Origin: Aquincola tertiaricarbonis
Lineage (GTDB): Bacteria; Pseudomonadota; Gammaproteobacteria; Burkholderiales; Burkholderiaceae_C
Reading direction: 5' to 3'
Assembly: GCF_000969605.1 (NCBI RefSeq)
Contig: NZ_JZUE01000002.1
Span: 248,001-312,000, forward strand
Length of the DNA stretch: 64,000 nucleotides
Within the stretch, counting starts at the first letter, position 1. Each line of letters begins with the position of its first letter. This document shows, piece by piece, positions 15,895 to 26,200 of this stretch. The position numbers and the translations under genes are program-made. Under the pieces are notes generated by a model that was given only the letters and a program-made list of their open reading frames with translations, had not been told where the DNA came from and did not search any database.

Positions 15895-18800
15895 ATGGCT
15901 TCGCCGTCCGTTCCCCTGCCTTCCATCGCGCCTGGCAAGCGCTTCACCCTCCCCCGCCCTCCTGGTTCCGCCGATGCGCTGATGCTGGCGCGCCTGGCCC
16001 AGGCCCGTGCCGCCGAAGGCAGGCTGCTGGCCATCGTCACGGCCGAGCCTTCGGACACCCAGCGGCTGGCCGACGAGTTGCCCTTCTTCGCGCCCGGCAT
16101 CCGCGTGGCCGTGTTCCCCGACTGGGAGACGCTGCCCTACGACACCTTCAGCCCGCACCAGGACCTGATCTCGGAACGCCTGGCCACGCTGTGGCGCCTG
16201 TGGAGCCACACGCAAACGGGCAACCAGGCCACCCAGCGCGATGTGGACGTGGTGCTGCTGCCCGCCACCACCGCCCTCACCCGCTTGGCTCCGCCCAGCT
16301 TCCTGGCCGGCACCACCTTCCACTTCAAGCAGAAGACGCGGCTCGATGAAGCGCGGCTGAAGTCGCAGCTCACGCTGGCCGGCTACCAGCATGTGAGCCA
16401 GGTGGTGTCGCCCGGCGAGTACGCGGTGCGCGGCGGGCTGATCGACCTGTTTCCGATGGGCTCGCTGGTGCCTTACCGGGTCGACCTGTTCGACGACGAG
16501 GTGGATTCAATCCGCACCTTCGACCCCGATTCGCAGCGCAGCCTGTACCCGGTGCCGGAGGTGCGCTTGCTGCCGGGCCGCGAGTTCCCGATGGACGAGG
16601 CCGCCCGCACCGCCTTCCGCGCCCGCTGGCGCGAGAAGCTGGACGGCGACCCGACCAAGTCGCGCATCTACAAGGACATCGCGGCCGGCATCGCCACTGC
16701 GGGCATCGAGTACTACCTGCCGCTGTTCTTCGAGCAGACGGCGTCGATCTTCGAGTACTTCGGCGAGCAGGCCTCGGTGGTGCTGCACGGCACCGTGGAT
16801 GAATCGATCGAGCGCTTCTGGGCCGACACCCGCGACCGCCACCGCTTCCTGCAGCACGACCCCGAACGGCCCATCCTGCCGCCCGAGCAGCTGTTCCTCA
16901 AGCCGGAAGACTTCTTCGCGCTGACGCATGCGCATCCCACGCTGTCGCTGCGCGGCGTGGAGCCGGTGGACTGGGCGCGGCCGCTGCCCGACGTGAGCGT
17001 GAACCGCGGTGCCACCGAGCCGCTGGCCGGCCTGGAAGCGCACCTGAAGAACACGCCGGCCCGCGTGCTGCTGGTGGCCGAGAGCGACGGCCGGCGCGAA
17101 AGCCTGCTGGAGCTGCTGCGCGACCACCGCATCGACGTGCCCAGCGTGGGCAGCCTGGCCGAGTTCGAGGCCGGCCACGAGAAGGTGGCCATCGCGGCCG
17201 CGCCGCTGGCGCAAGGCTTCCACTGGCACACGCCGGAAGCGTCGATCCAGTTCCTGACCGAGACCGAGCTGTTCTCCACCGCACCCAGCTCGCGCCGGCG
17301 CCGCAAGCAGGAGCAGGTCAGCAACGTCGAGGCGCTGATCAAGGACCTGTCCGAGCTGAAGGTCGGCGACCCGGTGGTGCACGTGAACCACGGCATCGGC
17401 CGCTACGTGGGCCTGCTCAACATCGACCTGGGCGACGGCGCCAGCGAGTTCCTGCACCTGGAGTACGCCGACAAGGCCACGCTGTACGTGCCGGTGGCGC
17501 AGCTGCACCTGATCAGCCGCTACACCGGCGTGAGCGCCGAGGAAGCGCCGCTGCACAAGCTGGGCTCGCCGCAGTGGGACAAGGCCAAGCGCAAGGCCGC
17601 CGAGCAGGTGCGCGACACCGCGGCCGAGCTGCTGAACCTGTATGCCCGCCGCGCCGCGCGCGAGGGCCATGCCTTCCGCTTCTCGCCGCACGACTACGAG
17701 GCCTTCGCGGCCAGCTTCGGCTTCGAGGAAACGCCTGACCAGCGCGCGGCCATCCATGCGGTGATCCAGGACATGGTGAGCCCGCGGCCGATGGACCGCC
17801 TGGTGTGCGGCGACGTGGGCTTCGGCAAGACCGAGGTGGCATTGCGCGCGGCCTTCGTCGCGGTGCTGGGCGGCAAGCAGGTGGCGCTGCTGGCGCCCAC
17901 CACGCTGCTGGCCGAGCAGCACTTCCAGAACATCGCCGACCGCTTCGGCAAGTGGCCGGTGAAGGTGGCGGAGCTGTCGCGCTTCCGCTCCACCAAGGAG
18001 ATCAATGCGTCGCTGGAAGGCATCGAGGCCGGCACCATCGACATCGTGATCGGCACCCACAAGCTGCTGAGCCAAAGCGTGAAGTTCAAGCGCCTGGGGC
18101 TGCTGATCATCGACGAGGAGCACCGCTTCGGCGTGCGCCACAAGGAAGCCATCAAGGCCATGCGCGCCGAGGTGGACGTGCTCACGCTCACTGCCACGCC
18201 CATCCCGCGCACCCTGGGCATGGCGCTGGAAGGCCTGCGCGACCTGAGCGTGATCGCCACCGCGCCGCAGCGCCGGCTGGCCATCAAGACCTTCGTGCGC
18301 ACCGAGACCACCGGCGTCATCCGCGAGGCAGTGCTGCGGGAGCTGAAGCGCGGTGGCCAGGTCTACTTCCTGCACAACGAGGTGGACACCATCCGCGCCC
18401 GCGCTGCGAAGCTGGAGGAGCTGCTGCCCGAAGCCCGCATCGCGATCGCCCACGGCCAGATGCCCGAGCGCGAGCTGGAACATGTGATGCGCGACTTCGT
18501 CGCCCAGCGCTTCAACGTGCTGCTGTGCTCCACCATCATCGAGACCGGCATCGACGTGCCCTCGGCCAACACCATCATCATGAGCCGCGCCGACAAGTTC
18601 GGCCTGGCGCAGCTGCACCAGCTGCGCGGCCGCGTGGGCCGCAGCCACCACCAGGCCTATGCCTACCTGCTGGTGCCCGACGTGGAGGCGCTGACCAAGC
18701 AGGCCGCGCAGCGGCTGGAGGCCATCCAGCAGATGGAGGAACTGGGCTCCGGCTTCTACCTGGCCATGCACGACCTGGAGATCCGCGGCGCCGGCGAGGT

Positions 18801-19383
18801 GCTGGGCGACAACCAGAGCGGCAACATGATGGAAGTGGGTTTCCAGCTCTACAACGACATGCTGGGCGAGGCGGTGCGCTCGCTCAAGAGCGGCAAGGAG
18901 CCCGACCTGCTGAGCCCGCTGGGCGGCGTGTTCGGCGCGGCCACCGAGATCAACCTGCATGCGCCCGCCCTGCTGCCCGACAGCTATTGCGGCGACGTGC
19001 ACACGCGGCTGAACCTCTACAAGCGGCTGGCCACGGCCACCACGCCGGCGCAGATCGACACGCTGCTGGAGGAAATCACCGACCGCTTCGGCAAGCTGCC
19101 GGCGCAGGGCCAGACGCTGTTCGACACCCACCGCCTGCGGGTGCTGGCGCGGCCCTATGGCGTGAGCAAGATCGACGCGGCGCCGCGGCTGATGGTGGTG
19201 AGCTTCCGCCCCAACCCGCCGGTGGACGCGATGAAGATCATCGAGCTGGTGCAGAAGAACCGGCACATCAAGCTGGCCGGCAACGACAAGCTGCGCATCG
19301 AACGCGACACGCCCGAGGTCAAGGACCGCGTGCAGCTGATCCGCGACGTGCTGCGCTCATTGGGGCAGCCGAAGGAAGCTTGA
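15895..19383 (+). CDS. mfd: Transcription-repair coupling factor
   Basis: 1162 residues, the full size of Mfd, which removes RNA polymerase stalled at lesions and recruits UvrA. The N-terminal UvrB-like module contains the [20 protein letters not shown] and [14 protein letters not shown] motifs. The RNA-polymerase-interacting domain has [18 protein letters not shown]. The RecG-like translocase has Walker A GDVGFGKT (about 640-647), DEEH (about 740), TATPIPRTL, and the TRG segment with [22 protein letters not shown] and [12 protein letters not shown] 15895 starts the protein at the position expected for the family. The upstream frame overlaps ispD antisense and is not used. Confidence 0.97.
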   Translation: MASPSVPLPSIAPGKRFTLPRPPGSADALMLARLAQARAAEGRLLAIVTAEPSDTQRLADELPFFAPGIRVAVFPDWETLPYDTFSPHQDLISERLATLWRLWSHTQTGNQATQRDVDVVLLPATTALTRLAPPSFLAGTTFHFKQKTRLDEARLKSQLTLAGYQHVSQVVSPGEYAVRGGLIDLFPMGSLVPYRVDLFDDEVDSIRTFDPDSQRSLYPVPEVRLLPGREFPMDEAARTAFRARWREKLDGDPTKSRIYKDIAAGIATAGIEYYLPLFFEQTASIFEYFGEQASVVLHGTVDESIERFWADTRDRHRFLQHDPERPILPPEQLFLKPEDFFALTHAHPTLSLRGVEPVDWARPLPDVSVNRGATEPLAGLEAHLKNTPARVLLVAESDGRRESLLELLRDHRIDVPSVGSLAEFEAGHEKVAIAAAPLAQGFHWHTPEASIQFLTETELFSTAPSSRRRRKQEQVSNVEALIKDLSELKVGDPVVHVNHGIGRYVGLLNIDLGDGASEFLHLEYADKATLYVPVAQLHLISRYTGVSAEEAPLHKLGSPQWDKAKRKAAEQVRDTAAELLNLYARRAAREGHAFRFSPHDYEAFAASFGFEETPDQRAAIHAVIQDMVSPRPMDRLVCGDVGFGKTEVALRAAFVAVLGGKQVALLAPTTLLAEQHFQNIADRFGKWPVKVAELSRFRSTKEINASLEGIEAGTIDIVIGTHKLLSQSVKFKRLGLLIIDEEHRFGVRHKEAIKAMRAEVDVLTLTATPIPRTLGMALEGLRDLSVIATAPQRRLAIKTFVRTETTGVIREAVLRELKRGGQVYFLHNEVDTIRARAAKLEELLPEARIAIAHGQMPERELEHVMRDFVAQRFNVLLCSTIIETGIDVPSANTIIMSRADKFGLAQLHQLRGRVGRSHHQAYAYLLVPDVEALTKQAAQRLEAIQQMEELGSGFYLAMHDLEIRGAGEVLGDNQSGNMMEVGFQLYNDMLGEAVRSLKSGKEPDLLSPLGGVFGAATEINLHAPALLPDSYCGDVHTRLNLYKRLATATTPAQIDTLLEEITDRFGKLPAQGQTLFDTHRLRVLARPYGVSKIDAAPRLMVVSFRPNPPVDAMKIIELVQKNRHIKLAGNDKLRIERDTPEVKDRVQLIRDVLRSLGQPKEA

Positions 19384-19386
19384 GGG

Positions 19387-19767
19387 CTAGGCTGGACCGA
19401 TGCTGGCGTAGGCGACGATCTCGATCTTCATGCCCGGCACCACCAGGCCCGACACGCCCATGCTGGAACGGTTCGGATACGGTGCCTCGAAGAACTCGCG
19501 GTATACCGCGTCGATGGCCTTCATGTCCTGCACGTCGGTCATGTAGATCAGCACCTGCGTCACATCGGCCAGCGTGCCACCGGCCGCCTGCACCGCCTGC
19601 CGCAGGTTGGCGAAGGTGAGCCGCGCCTGGTCTTCGATCGGGCCGGTATCGATGCTGCCGTCGGGCCGCACCGGGCCGTGCGCGGTGAACAGCAGCCCCT
19701 GGGCCTGGGTGGCCCACGAAAATGGTTGATTCAGCGCCGGCAGGCCGACATCTATCACTTTTTTCAT
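19387..19767 (-). CDS. RidA/YjgF/Rid-family protein
   Basis: 126 residues, one Rid domain. The C-terminal YPNRSS holds the conserved Arg100 that binds the substrate carboxylate in enamine/imine deaminases, followed by a Lys-Ile-Glu-Ile strand. RidA proper releases ammonia from 2-aminoacrylate made by PLP enzymes. The subgroup here (MSSMGV rather than CVEV-type after the Arg) may act on another imine, so I leave the symbol blank. It converges with mfd, the stop codons being 3 bp apart, and is transcribed away from the chemoreceptor gene. Confidence 0.87.
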   Translation of the reverse strand: MKKVIDVGLPALNQPFSWATQAQGLLFTAHGPVRPDGSIDTGPIEDQARLTFANLRQAVQAAGGTLADVTQVLIYMTDVQDMKAIDAVYREFFEAPYPNRSSMGVSGLVVPGMKIEIVAYASIGPA

Positions 19768-19929
19768 CTGGCGATCCGTGTTCCTGAGCTTGCCACTCTA
19801 ATCGTCGCCAGCACGGCCACCCGCGGCCCCGCGGTGCCTTCAGCGGCTGGGCGGGCGCGTCGATATGGCTGCACGGCCGGCCCGGTGCTGTGGTAGTTCG
19901 GGCAGCGGTTCGATGCAGGAGACACGGTC

Positions 19930-21042
19930 ATGGATTGGGTGCGCAAGGTCAGCCTCGTGAAGAGGACGACGATCGGCTTTGGACTGGCCGGGGCCGCCCT
20001 GGCCGGCATCGGCGGATCGGCCGCCCACCAACTCCACGGGCTGGGCGCCGCTGGCGCCGCGTGGTCGATCGGCATCGGCACGGCCGCCGCGCTGGGCGTC
20101 ATCACCATCGCCGCAATGCTCATCCGCGGCAGCATCAAGCGCTCGGTGGAAGACACGGTGCAGGCCGTCATCCGCATTGCCGGCGGCGACCTGGAGACCA
20201 AGATCGAGTCGCCGGGCAAGGACGAAGTCTCCTGGCTGCGGTACGAGCTCAACAGCATGCGCAAGAAGCTGCGCGCGATGGTGCTGGAAGTGCGCGGCAG
20301 CGTGGAGATGGTGAAGAACGCTTCCGACGAGATCGCCAACGGCAATGCCGACCTGTCGGCCCGCACCGAGAGCCAGGCCTCGGCAGTGCAGCAGACCGCC
20401 AGTTCGATGGACGAGCTGGCCGCCACGGTGCGCACCAATGCCAGCAATGCCGAGGAAGCCAACCGCGTGGTGCTGGAATCCAGCAACGTGGCCACCCGCG
20501 GCGAGCAGCTGATGCGCGACGTGGAAGGCCGCATGGGCGAGATCAATGCCAGCGCGGCGCGCATCGCCGACATCATCGGCGTGATCGACGGCATCGCCTT
20601 CCAGACCAACATCCTCGCGTTGAATGCCGCGGTGGAAGCCGCCCGCGCCGGTGAACAAGGCCGCGGCTTCGCAGTGGTGGCGGGCGAGGTGCGCAGCCTG
20701 GCGCAGCGCAGCGCCACCGCGGCGCGCGAGATCAAGACGCTGATCGGCGACTCCACCGAGAAGATCGGCGCCGGCTCGGCGCTGGTCGACCAGGCGGGCA
20801 AGACGATGCGCGAGCTGCTGGAACGCGTGACCCATGCTTCCTCGCTGATGAGCGCCATCTCGCATGCGGGCCAGGAACAGAGCCTGGGCATCGGCCAGGT
20901 CCACGAGGCGCTGGCCCAGATCGACGGCGTGACGCAGCAGAACTCCGCGCTGGTGGAGCAGGTGTCCGCCGCCGCGCAGTCGCTCAAGGGTGAATCGGAC
21001 AAGCTCAAGGGCGCGATGAGCGGCTTCCGCGTGGTGGGCTGA
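19930..21042 (+). CDS. Methyl-accepting chemotaxis protein without periplasmic ligand domain
   Basis: 370 residues. Two closely spaced hydrophobic segments (about 15-33 and 43-64) leave room for only a short periplasmic turn; then a HAMP-like linker ([16 protein letters not shown]) and a full cytoplasmic signalling domain follow. The hairpin tip is the conserved [44 protein letters not shown] block (described, not quoted in full, by its ends IDGIAFQTN and LAQRSA). No C-terminal NWETF-type CheR/CheB tether is present. It should couple to CheW/CheA but must sense through the membrane, cytoplasm or a partner. An AGGAG lies about 10 nt before the ATG. No che genes are nearby. Confidence 0.92.
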   Translation: MDWVRKVSLVKRTTIGFGLAGAALAGIGGSAAHQLHGLGAAGAAWSIGIGTAAALGVITIAAMLIRGSIKRSVEDTVQAVIRIAGGDLETKIESPGKDEVSWLRYELNSMRKKLRAMVLEVRGSVEMVKNASDEIANGNADLSARTESQASAVQQTASSMDELAATVRTNASNAEEANRVVLESSNVATRGEQLMRDVEGRMGEINASAARIADIIGVIDGIAFQTNILALNAAVEAARAGEQGRGFAVVAGEVRSLAQRSATAAREIKTLIGDSTEKIGAGSALVDQAGKTMRELLERVTHASSLMSAISHAGQEQSLGIGQVHEALAQIDGVTQQNSALVEQVSAAAQSLKGESDKLKGAMSGFRVVG

Positions 21043-21097
21043 ACGCCGGGTCGGCAGGCCCGCGCACCTACAATTCCGGGCTTTGCGCGGCCCTCCC

Positions 21098-21814
21098 ATG
21101 CCCTCTTCGACGCCCCTTCCCGGCCTGGTGACGCAAGGCTTCACGCCCCCGCTGGCGCTGGCCGATTTCAAGCTGATCGCGTTCGACATGGATTCGACGC
21201 TGATCAACATCGAATGCGTGGACGAGATCGCCGATGCGGCCGGCCGCAAGGCCGAGGTGGCCGCCATCACCGAAGCCGCGATGCGCGGCGAGATCACCGA
21301 CTACAAGGAAAGCCTGCGCCGCCGCGTGGCACTGCTGGCCGGCGTGCCGGTGAGCGCGATGCAGCAGGTGCTGGACGAGCGGCTGCAGCTCAACCCGGGC
21401 GCCGAGGCGCTGGTGCGGGCCTGCCAGGCCGCCGGCCTGAAGACGCTGCTGGTCTCGGGCGGCTTCACCTTCTTCACCGACCATGTGCGCGACCGGCTGG
21501 GCATCGGCGCCACCCGCAGCAACGTGCTGGAAGTGGCCGACGGCGTGCTCACCGGCCGCATGGTCGACCAGCCCTGGGGCGACATTTGCGACGGCGACGA
21601 GAAGAAGCGCATGCTGCTGTCGACCTGCGCCGAGCACGGCATCCTGCCGGCGCAGGCCATCGCGGTGGGCGACGGTGCCAACGACCTGCCGATGATGGGC
21701 GTGGCCGGCCTCTCGGTGGCCTACCACGCCAAGCCTAAGGTGCGTGAGCAGGCCATGGTGGCGATCAACGAAGGCGGCCTGGACCGGCTGCTGGAAGTGG
21801 TGCGGCCGACCTGA
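21098..21814 (+). CDS. serB: Phosphoserine phosphatase
   Basis: Final step of serine biosynthesis, hydrolysis of phosphoserine. 238 residues of the HAD superfamily: nucleophile Asp30 and acid Asp32 in FDMDSTLI, CVDEIADAAG cap, SGGFTFF (motif II Ser), and GDGANDLPM (motif IV). It lacks the N-terminal ACT-like extension of E. coli SerB, a common short form in betaproteobacteria. ATG 21098 is preferred to the upstream TTG. It converges with the HipA/YjjJ-like gene, 12 bp between stops. Confidence 0.95.
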   Translation: MPSSTPLPGLVTQGFTPPLALADFKLIAFDMDSTLINIECVDEIADAAGRKAEVAAITEAAMRGEITDYKESLRRRVALLAGVPVSAMQQVLDERLQLNPGAEALVRACQAAGLKTLLVSGGFTFFTDHVRDRLGIGATRSNVLEVADGVLTGRMVDQPWGDICDGDEKKRMLLSTCAEHGILPAQAIAVGDGANDLPMMGVAGLSVAYHAKPKVREQAMVAINEGGLDRLLEVVRPT

Positions 21815-21826
21815 CCCGGGCTGCGC

Positions 21827-23119
21827 TCAGCGCAGGCGCTGCGCCATCGCCTGCGCCGTGCGGCGCAGCGGCCGCGAGGCCGCGGGCAGGTCGGCCAGCC
21901 GCTGCCAGAACTGAAGCGCCGGGGCGCGGGCCGGTGAACCCATGGCCAGCTCGTCGGGGCTGAACGGCTCGATGTCGACCAGGCCGATCGCCGCATCGGG
22001 CCGCCAGCGCATCGGCAGCATGTCGTACACCGGCGCCAGGCCGGCAAAGCGGCCGCCCGGCACGCCCTGCGGCTGCACCACCAGGCTCAGGTTGCCGAAG
22101 TGCATGTCGGTGTTGCCGATCAGGCGGCCGAAATGCAGCAGCGCCTCGGCCTGCATGCCGGCACCGGCCGGCAGCCGCCGCTGGCGCTCCAGCGCATGGC
22201 AGGTGGCGCCCCAGTGCTGGCGGCCGCCGGCCACGAAGGCATCGTGCACCGCGTCCAGCGGCACCACATGCAGCCGGCCACCACCCGGCAGGCGGTCGAA
22301 ACGCCGAGATACCAGGAAGGCACGCCGGCCCGTCTCGACCACTTCGCTGGCGGCCACTGGCACGCCCCAGTCGGCCAGCACCTGCAGCGCCAGTGCCTCG
22401 GCCTGCAGCAGGTCGCGCCAGCGATCGCCGAAGGGTGTGGCCAGCGGCGGCGTGAACTTGACGATGAGGGGATGACCGGCTTCTTCATGGGTGAGGAACT
22501 TGGCCTGTTCGCCGCCGGCGGAAGACCCGGCCGGCAGCGTGGCCGCCACCGCATCCGCCAGGGCATCCAGGTCGGGCGACACGCCGGGTTGCGGCACCGG
22601 CGCCCTGCCCGCGGCCGGCGGCTCGCCCAGCACGATGGCGCCGGGGGCATCATGCAGCGTGAGCGCGGTGGCCAGCACCTGCTCGAGCGACCAGCGCTCG
22701 GGGTTGGCATCGAGCCCGCGCACCGCCCACTGCCGGGCCAGCACGCGGCCAAGGAAGCCCTGCGCACGCAGCGGCGCCAGGAACCACGGCAACCCGGCCT
22801 GCGTCAGGCTGTCCATGCCCTCGGCCTGTACGTGCACCCGGTCCCCCTGCAGGAAGCTGAGCCGGCCCCAGCGCTGCACCTGCCCGTCAGGCAGCACCCA
22901 CAGCAGCGGCTGCACCGCCGGCGCGCCCAGCAGCGGCTGCGGCAGCCCATAACGCGTCTGCCGCCCGCTGCCCAGGGCCACCACCTCGGACGACAGCCCA
23001 CGCAGCAGCCGCGACAGCGTCGGCTGGCTGCGCCCGGTGGCCGCCTGCAGCTGCGCCGAGCTGGCCACGCCGAGCTGCTTCAGCGTCGACAGAAGTTCAA
23101 ACTGCAGGGGCGTCTCCAT
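21827..23119 (-). CDS. yjjJ: HipA-family kinase, YjjJ/HipH type, with its own N-terminal DNA-binding domain
   Basis: 430 residues. Residues about 8-60 form a winged helix (ATGRSQPTLSRLLRGL), replacing the separate HipB antitoxin of the classic HipBA pair. The HipA kinase fold follows: nucleotide-contact LIVKF near 218-222, catalytic loop GNTDMHFGN (335-343, Asp338 and Asn343) and metal-binding VYDMLPM (Asp366). The layout is that of E. coli YjjJ, also called HipH, in which HTH and kinase are one chain. No antitoxin gene accompanies it. Four 11-bp tandem repeats lie 50-93 bp upstream of the start and may be its own operator. In E. coli yjjJ also lies near serB. Confidence 0.88.
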   Translation of the reverse strand: METPLQFELLSTLKQLGVASSAQLQAATGRSQPTLSRLLRGLSSEVVALGSGRQTRYGLPQPLLGAPAVQPLLWVLPDGQVQRWGRLSFLQGDRVHVQAEGMDSLTQAGLPWFLAPLRAQGFLGRVLARQWAVRGLDANPERWSLEQVLATALTLHDAPGAIVLGEPPAAGRAPVPQPGVSPDLDALADAVAATLPAGSSAGGEQAKFLTHEEAGHPLIVKFTPPLATPFGDRWRDLLQAEALALQVLADWGVPVAASEVVETGRRAFLVSRRFDRLPGGGRLHVVPLDAVHDAFVAGGRQHWGATCHALERQRRLPAGAGMQAEALLHFGRLIGNTDMHFGNLSLVVQPQGVPGGRFAGLAPVYDMLPMRWRPDAAIGLVDIEPFSPDELAMGSPARAPALQFWQRLADLPAASRPLRRTAQAMAQRLR

Positions 23120-23168
23120 GGCCGCATGCTACACCTGCACCGCCACGAGTCGACTGGCGAATGGATGA

Positions 23169-23212
23169 CAAACGAATCGCAGACGAATCGAAGATGAATA
23201 GGAAAAGAATAG
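23169..23212. repeat. Four tandem 11-bp iterons upstream of the HipA/YjjJ-like gene
   Basis: Read on the minus strand the units are CTATTCTTTTC, CTATTCATCTT, CGATTCGTCTG and CGATTCGTTTG, at 23202-23212, 23191-23201, 23180-23190 and 23169-23179. ATTC is invariant and each unit is one helical turn long. The block is locally AT-richer than its surroundings and lies between the hrpA stop and the yjjJ-like start, ending 49 bp upstream of that ATG. Confidence 0.75.
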
Positions 23213-23276
23213 CTGATCATCCAGGCACAGCCATGGCTCGGGCGATGGCGAGCGTCTGCCACGACGAACCGGGTCG

Positions 23277-26200
23277 TCAGCTGCTGAGCTGCGCCCAGGC
23301 CTTGTCCAGCCGCTTGGCGCTCACCGGCTGCGGCGTGCGCAGCTCCTGGGCGAAGAGGCTCACCCGCAGTTCTTCCAGCAGCCAGCGGTATTCGTTCAGC
23401 CGCGCATCAGCGGTGCCCTTCAGCTCGGCGATGCGGCGGGTGTAGCGCTGCTCCAGCGGCCGCAGCTCGGCCAGGCGCTGGGCGTCGCGCACAGGGTCGG
23501 CGCGCAGCTTGTCCAGCCGCAGCACCACCGCCTTCAGGTAGCGCGGCAGGTGGGCCAGCGCGGCCCAGGGCGTGTCCAGCAGGAAGCGCTTGCCCACCAG
23601 CCGCTGCAGCTGCGCGGTGACGTCGTCGGCCACCTCCTTGGGCGCGCGGCTGTCCTTCAGCTTGCGCAGCGCCGCGGCATGCTCGACGAGCACGGTGCCG
23701 GCCATGCGCGCCACCTCCTGCGCGATCAGGTTCAGCCGCGCCCGGCCCTCGTCGATGCGGGCCTGGAAGGCGCGTGCATCGGTGGGCAGCGGGTCGGCCA
23801 GGAAGGCCCGGTCCAGCGCCACGTCGATGATCTGGTCGCGCAGTTCCTCCTGCGTGCCCAGCGGCATGAACCACACCGCCATCTGCCGCAGGTCGGGGAT
23901 GTTCTTCTCGAGGTACTTCAGCGGCTCCTTGATGGCCAGCGCCACCAGCCGGCGCAGGCCGGCGCGGTGCCTGGCGGCGGCCACGTCGGGCTCGTCGAAC
24001 ACCTCGATCTCGACATGGGTGCGCTTGTCGATCAGCGCCGGGAAGCCCACCAGCGTCTGGCCCGCCTTGCGGATCTCCATCAGCTCGGGCAGCTCGCCGA
24101 AGGTCCAGGCGGTGTAGGCCGCGGCGGGCTTGTTTTCGGCCGGCGCGGCGGGCCGGCCGTCGCCGGCAGGCGCGGGCACGCGCTGGGCCCCCTTGCCTGC
24201 CGGCGCCGAAGCCGGCTCGGCCGCGGCGGCGTTGCCCAGCTTCAACCCCGCCAGCGCCTGGAAGGCCGAGCGCGCCTGGCCGCCCAGCTCCGCCTTCAGC
24301 GAAGCGAGGTTGCGGCCCATGCCCAGCTGGCGGCCATGCTCGTCCACCACGCGGAAGTTCATGAACAGGTGGGCCGGCAGCGTTTCCAGCTTGAAGTCGT
24401 TGCGCTGCACGGCCAGCTGCGTGCGGTCGCGCACCGCCTTCAGCAGCACGTCCATCAGGCTGCCCTGCGCGAACGGCACGGTCGCGACGAACTCGGCCGC
24501 ATAGTCGGGCAGCGGCACCAGGCGCGAACGCGGGCGCTGGTGCAGGCTCTTCACCAGCGCCAGCACCTTGTCCTTCAGCATGCCGGGCACCAGCCATTCG
24601 CAGCGCTCGTCGCTCACCTGGTTGAGCGCATAGATGGGCACGGTCACGGTCACGCCGTCCTTGGCGTCGCCGGGGTCGTGCAGGTAGGTGGCCGCGCAGT
24701 CCACGCCGCCCAGCCGCACCACCTTCGGAAAGGCCGAGGTGGTGATGCCGGCGGCCTCGTGGCGCATCAGCTCGTCGCGGGTGAGCTTGAGCAGCTCGGG
24801 CTGCTCCTTCGCGGCATGGCGGTACCAGCGCTCCAGCGCCGGGCCGCTGGTCACGTCGGCGGGCAGCTGCTGGTCGTAGAAGGCGAAGATCAGGTCGTCG
24901 TCCACCAGCACGTCCTGCCGCCGGGCCTTGTGTTCCAGCTCCTGCACCTGGCGGATCAGCTTGCGGTTGTGCGCCAGGAAGGGCAGCCGCGTGTCCCACT
25001 CGTCCTGCACCAGGCCTTCGCGGATGAAGATCTCGCGCGCGCCGGCCGGGTCCACCGCTGCATAGTTCACCCGCCGGTTGTTGTAGACGACGATGCCGTA
25101 CAGCGTGGCCCGCTCCAGCGCCACCACTTCGCCGGCCTTCTTTTCCCAGTGCGGCTCCAGCAGCTGCTTCTTCAGCAGGTGGCCGGCGATGCGCTCGATC
25201 CACTGGGGCTCGATGGCGGCCAGGCCACGGCCGAACAGCCGCGTGGTTTCCACCAGCTCCGCGGCCACCAGCCAGCGGCCCGGCTTCTTGCTCAGGTGCG
25301 CGCCGGGATGCTTCCAGAACTTGATGCCGCGCGCGCCCAGGTACCAGTCGTCCTCTTCGCTCTTCAGGCCGATGTTGCCCAGCAGGCCGGCCAGCATCGC
25401 CATGTGCACCTGCTCGTAGGTGGCCGGCTGGGTGTTCTGGCGCCAGCCGTGCTCGCGCACCACCGTCAGCAGCTGCGAATGGATGTCGCGCCACTCGCGC
25501 ACCCGCCGCGGCGAGACGAAGCTCTCGCGCAGCCGCTGCTCCTGCTGGCGGTTGCTCAGCTTGGGCGTGTCCACCGGCGCCTCGCTGCCCGCATGGCCAT
25601 GCACGCCGCGGCCCTGCTCGATCCAGTGCCACAGCTTCAGGTAGCCCATGAACTCAGACTTCTCGTCGTCGAACTTCCTGTGCTTCTCGTCGGCGGCCTG
25701 CGCGGCTTCCAGCGGCCGGTCGCGCACGTCCTGGCCGCTGAGCGCGCTGGCGATCACCAGCACCTCGGCCAGCGAACCGCGCTCGCGCGCCTCGAGGATC
25801 ATCCGGCCCACGCGCGGGTCCAGCGGCAGGCGCGACAGCTCCTGGCCAATGGGCGTGAGCGCGTTGTCGTCGTCCACCGCGCCCAGCTCGCCCAGCAGCG
25901 CATAACCGTCGGCGATGGCCTTGCGAGGCGGCGCTTCGAGGAACGGAAAGTCCTCCACGTCGCCCAGCTTGAGGGACTTCATGCGCAGGATCACGCCAGC
26001 CAGCGACGAGCGCAGGATCTCGGGGTCGGTGAAGCGCGGGCGGGCCGTGAAGTCGGCCTCGTCGTACAGGCGAATGCACACGCCATCGGCCACGCGGCCG
26101 CAGCGGCCGGCGCGCTGGTTGGCCGCGGCCTGGCTCACCGGCTCGATCTGCAGCTGCTCGACCTTGTTGCGGTAGCTGTAGCGCTTGACGCGCGCCAGGC

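Noticed and set aside
16507-19266. 919-codon open frame antisense to mfd
   Set aside because: A shadow of the high-GC third codon positions of mfd; the translation is His/Gln/Arg-rich low complexity with no domain, and mfd is intact.
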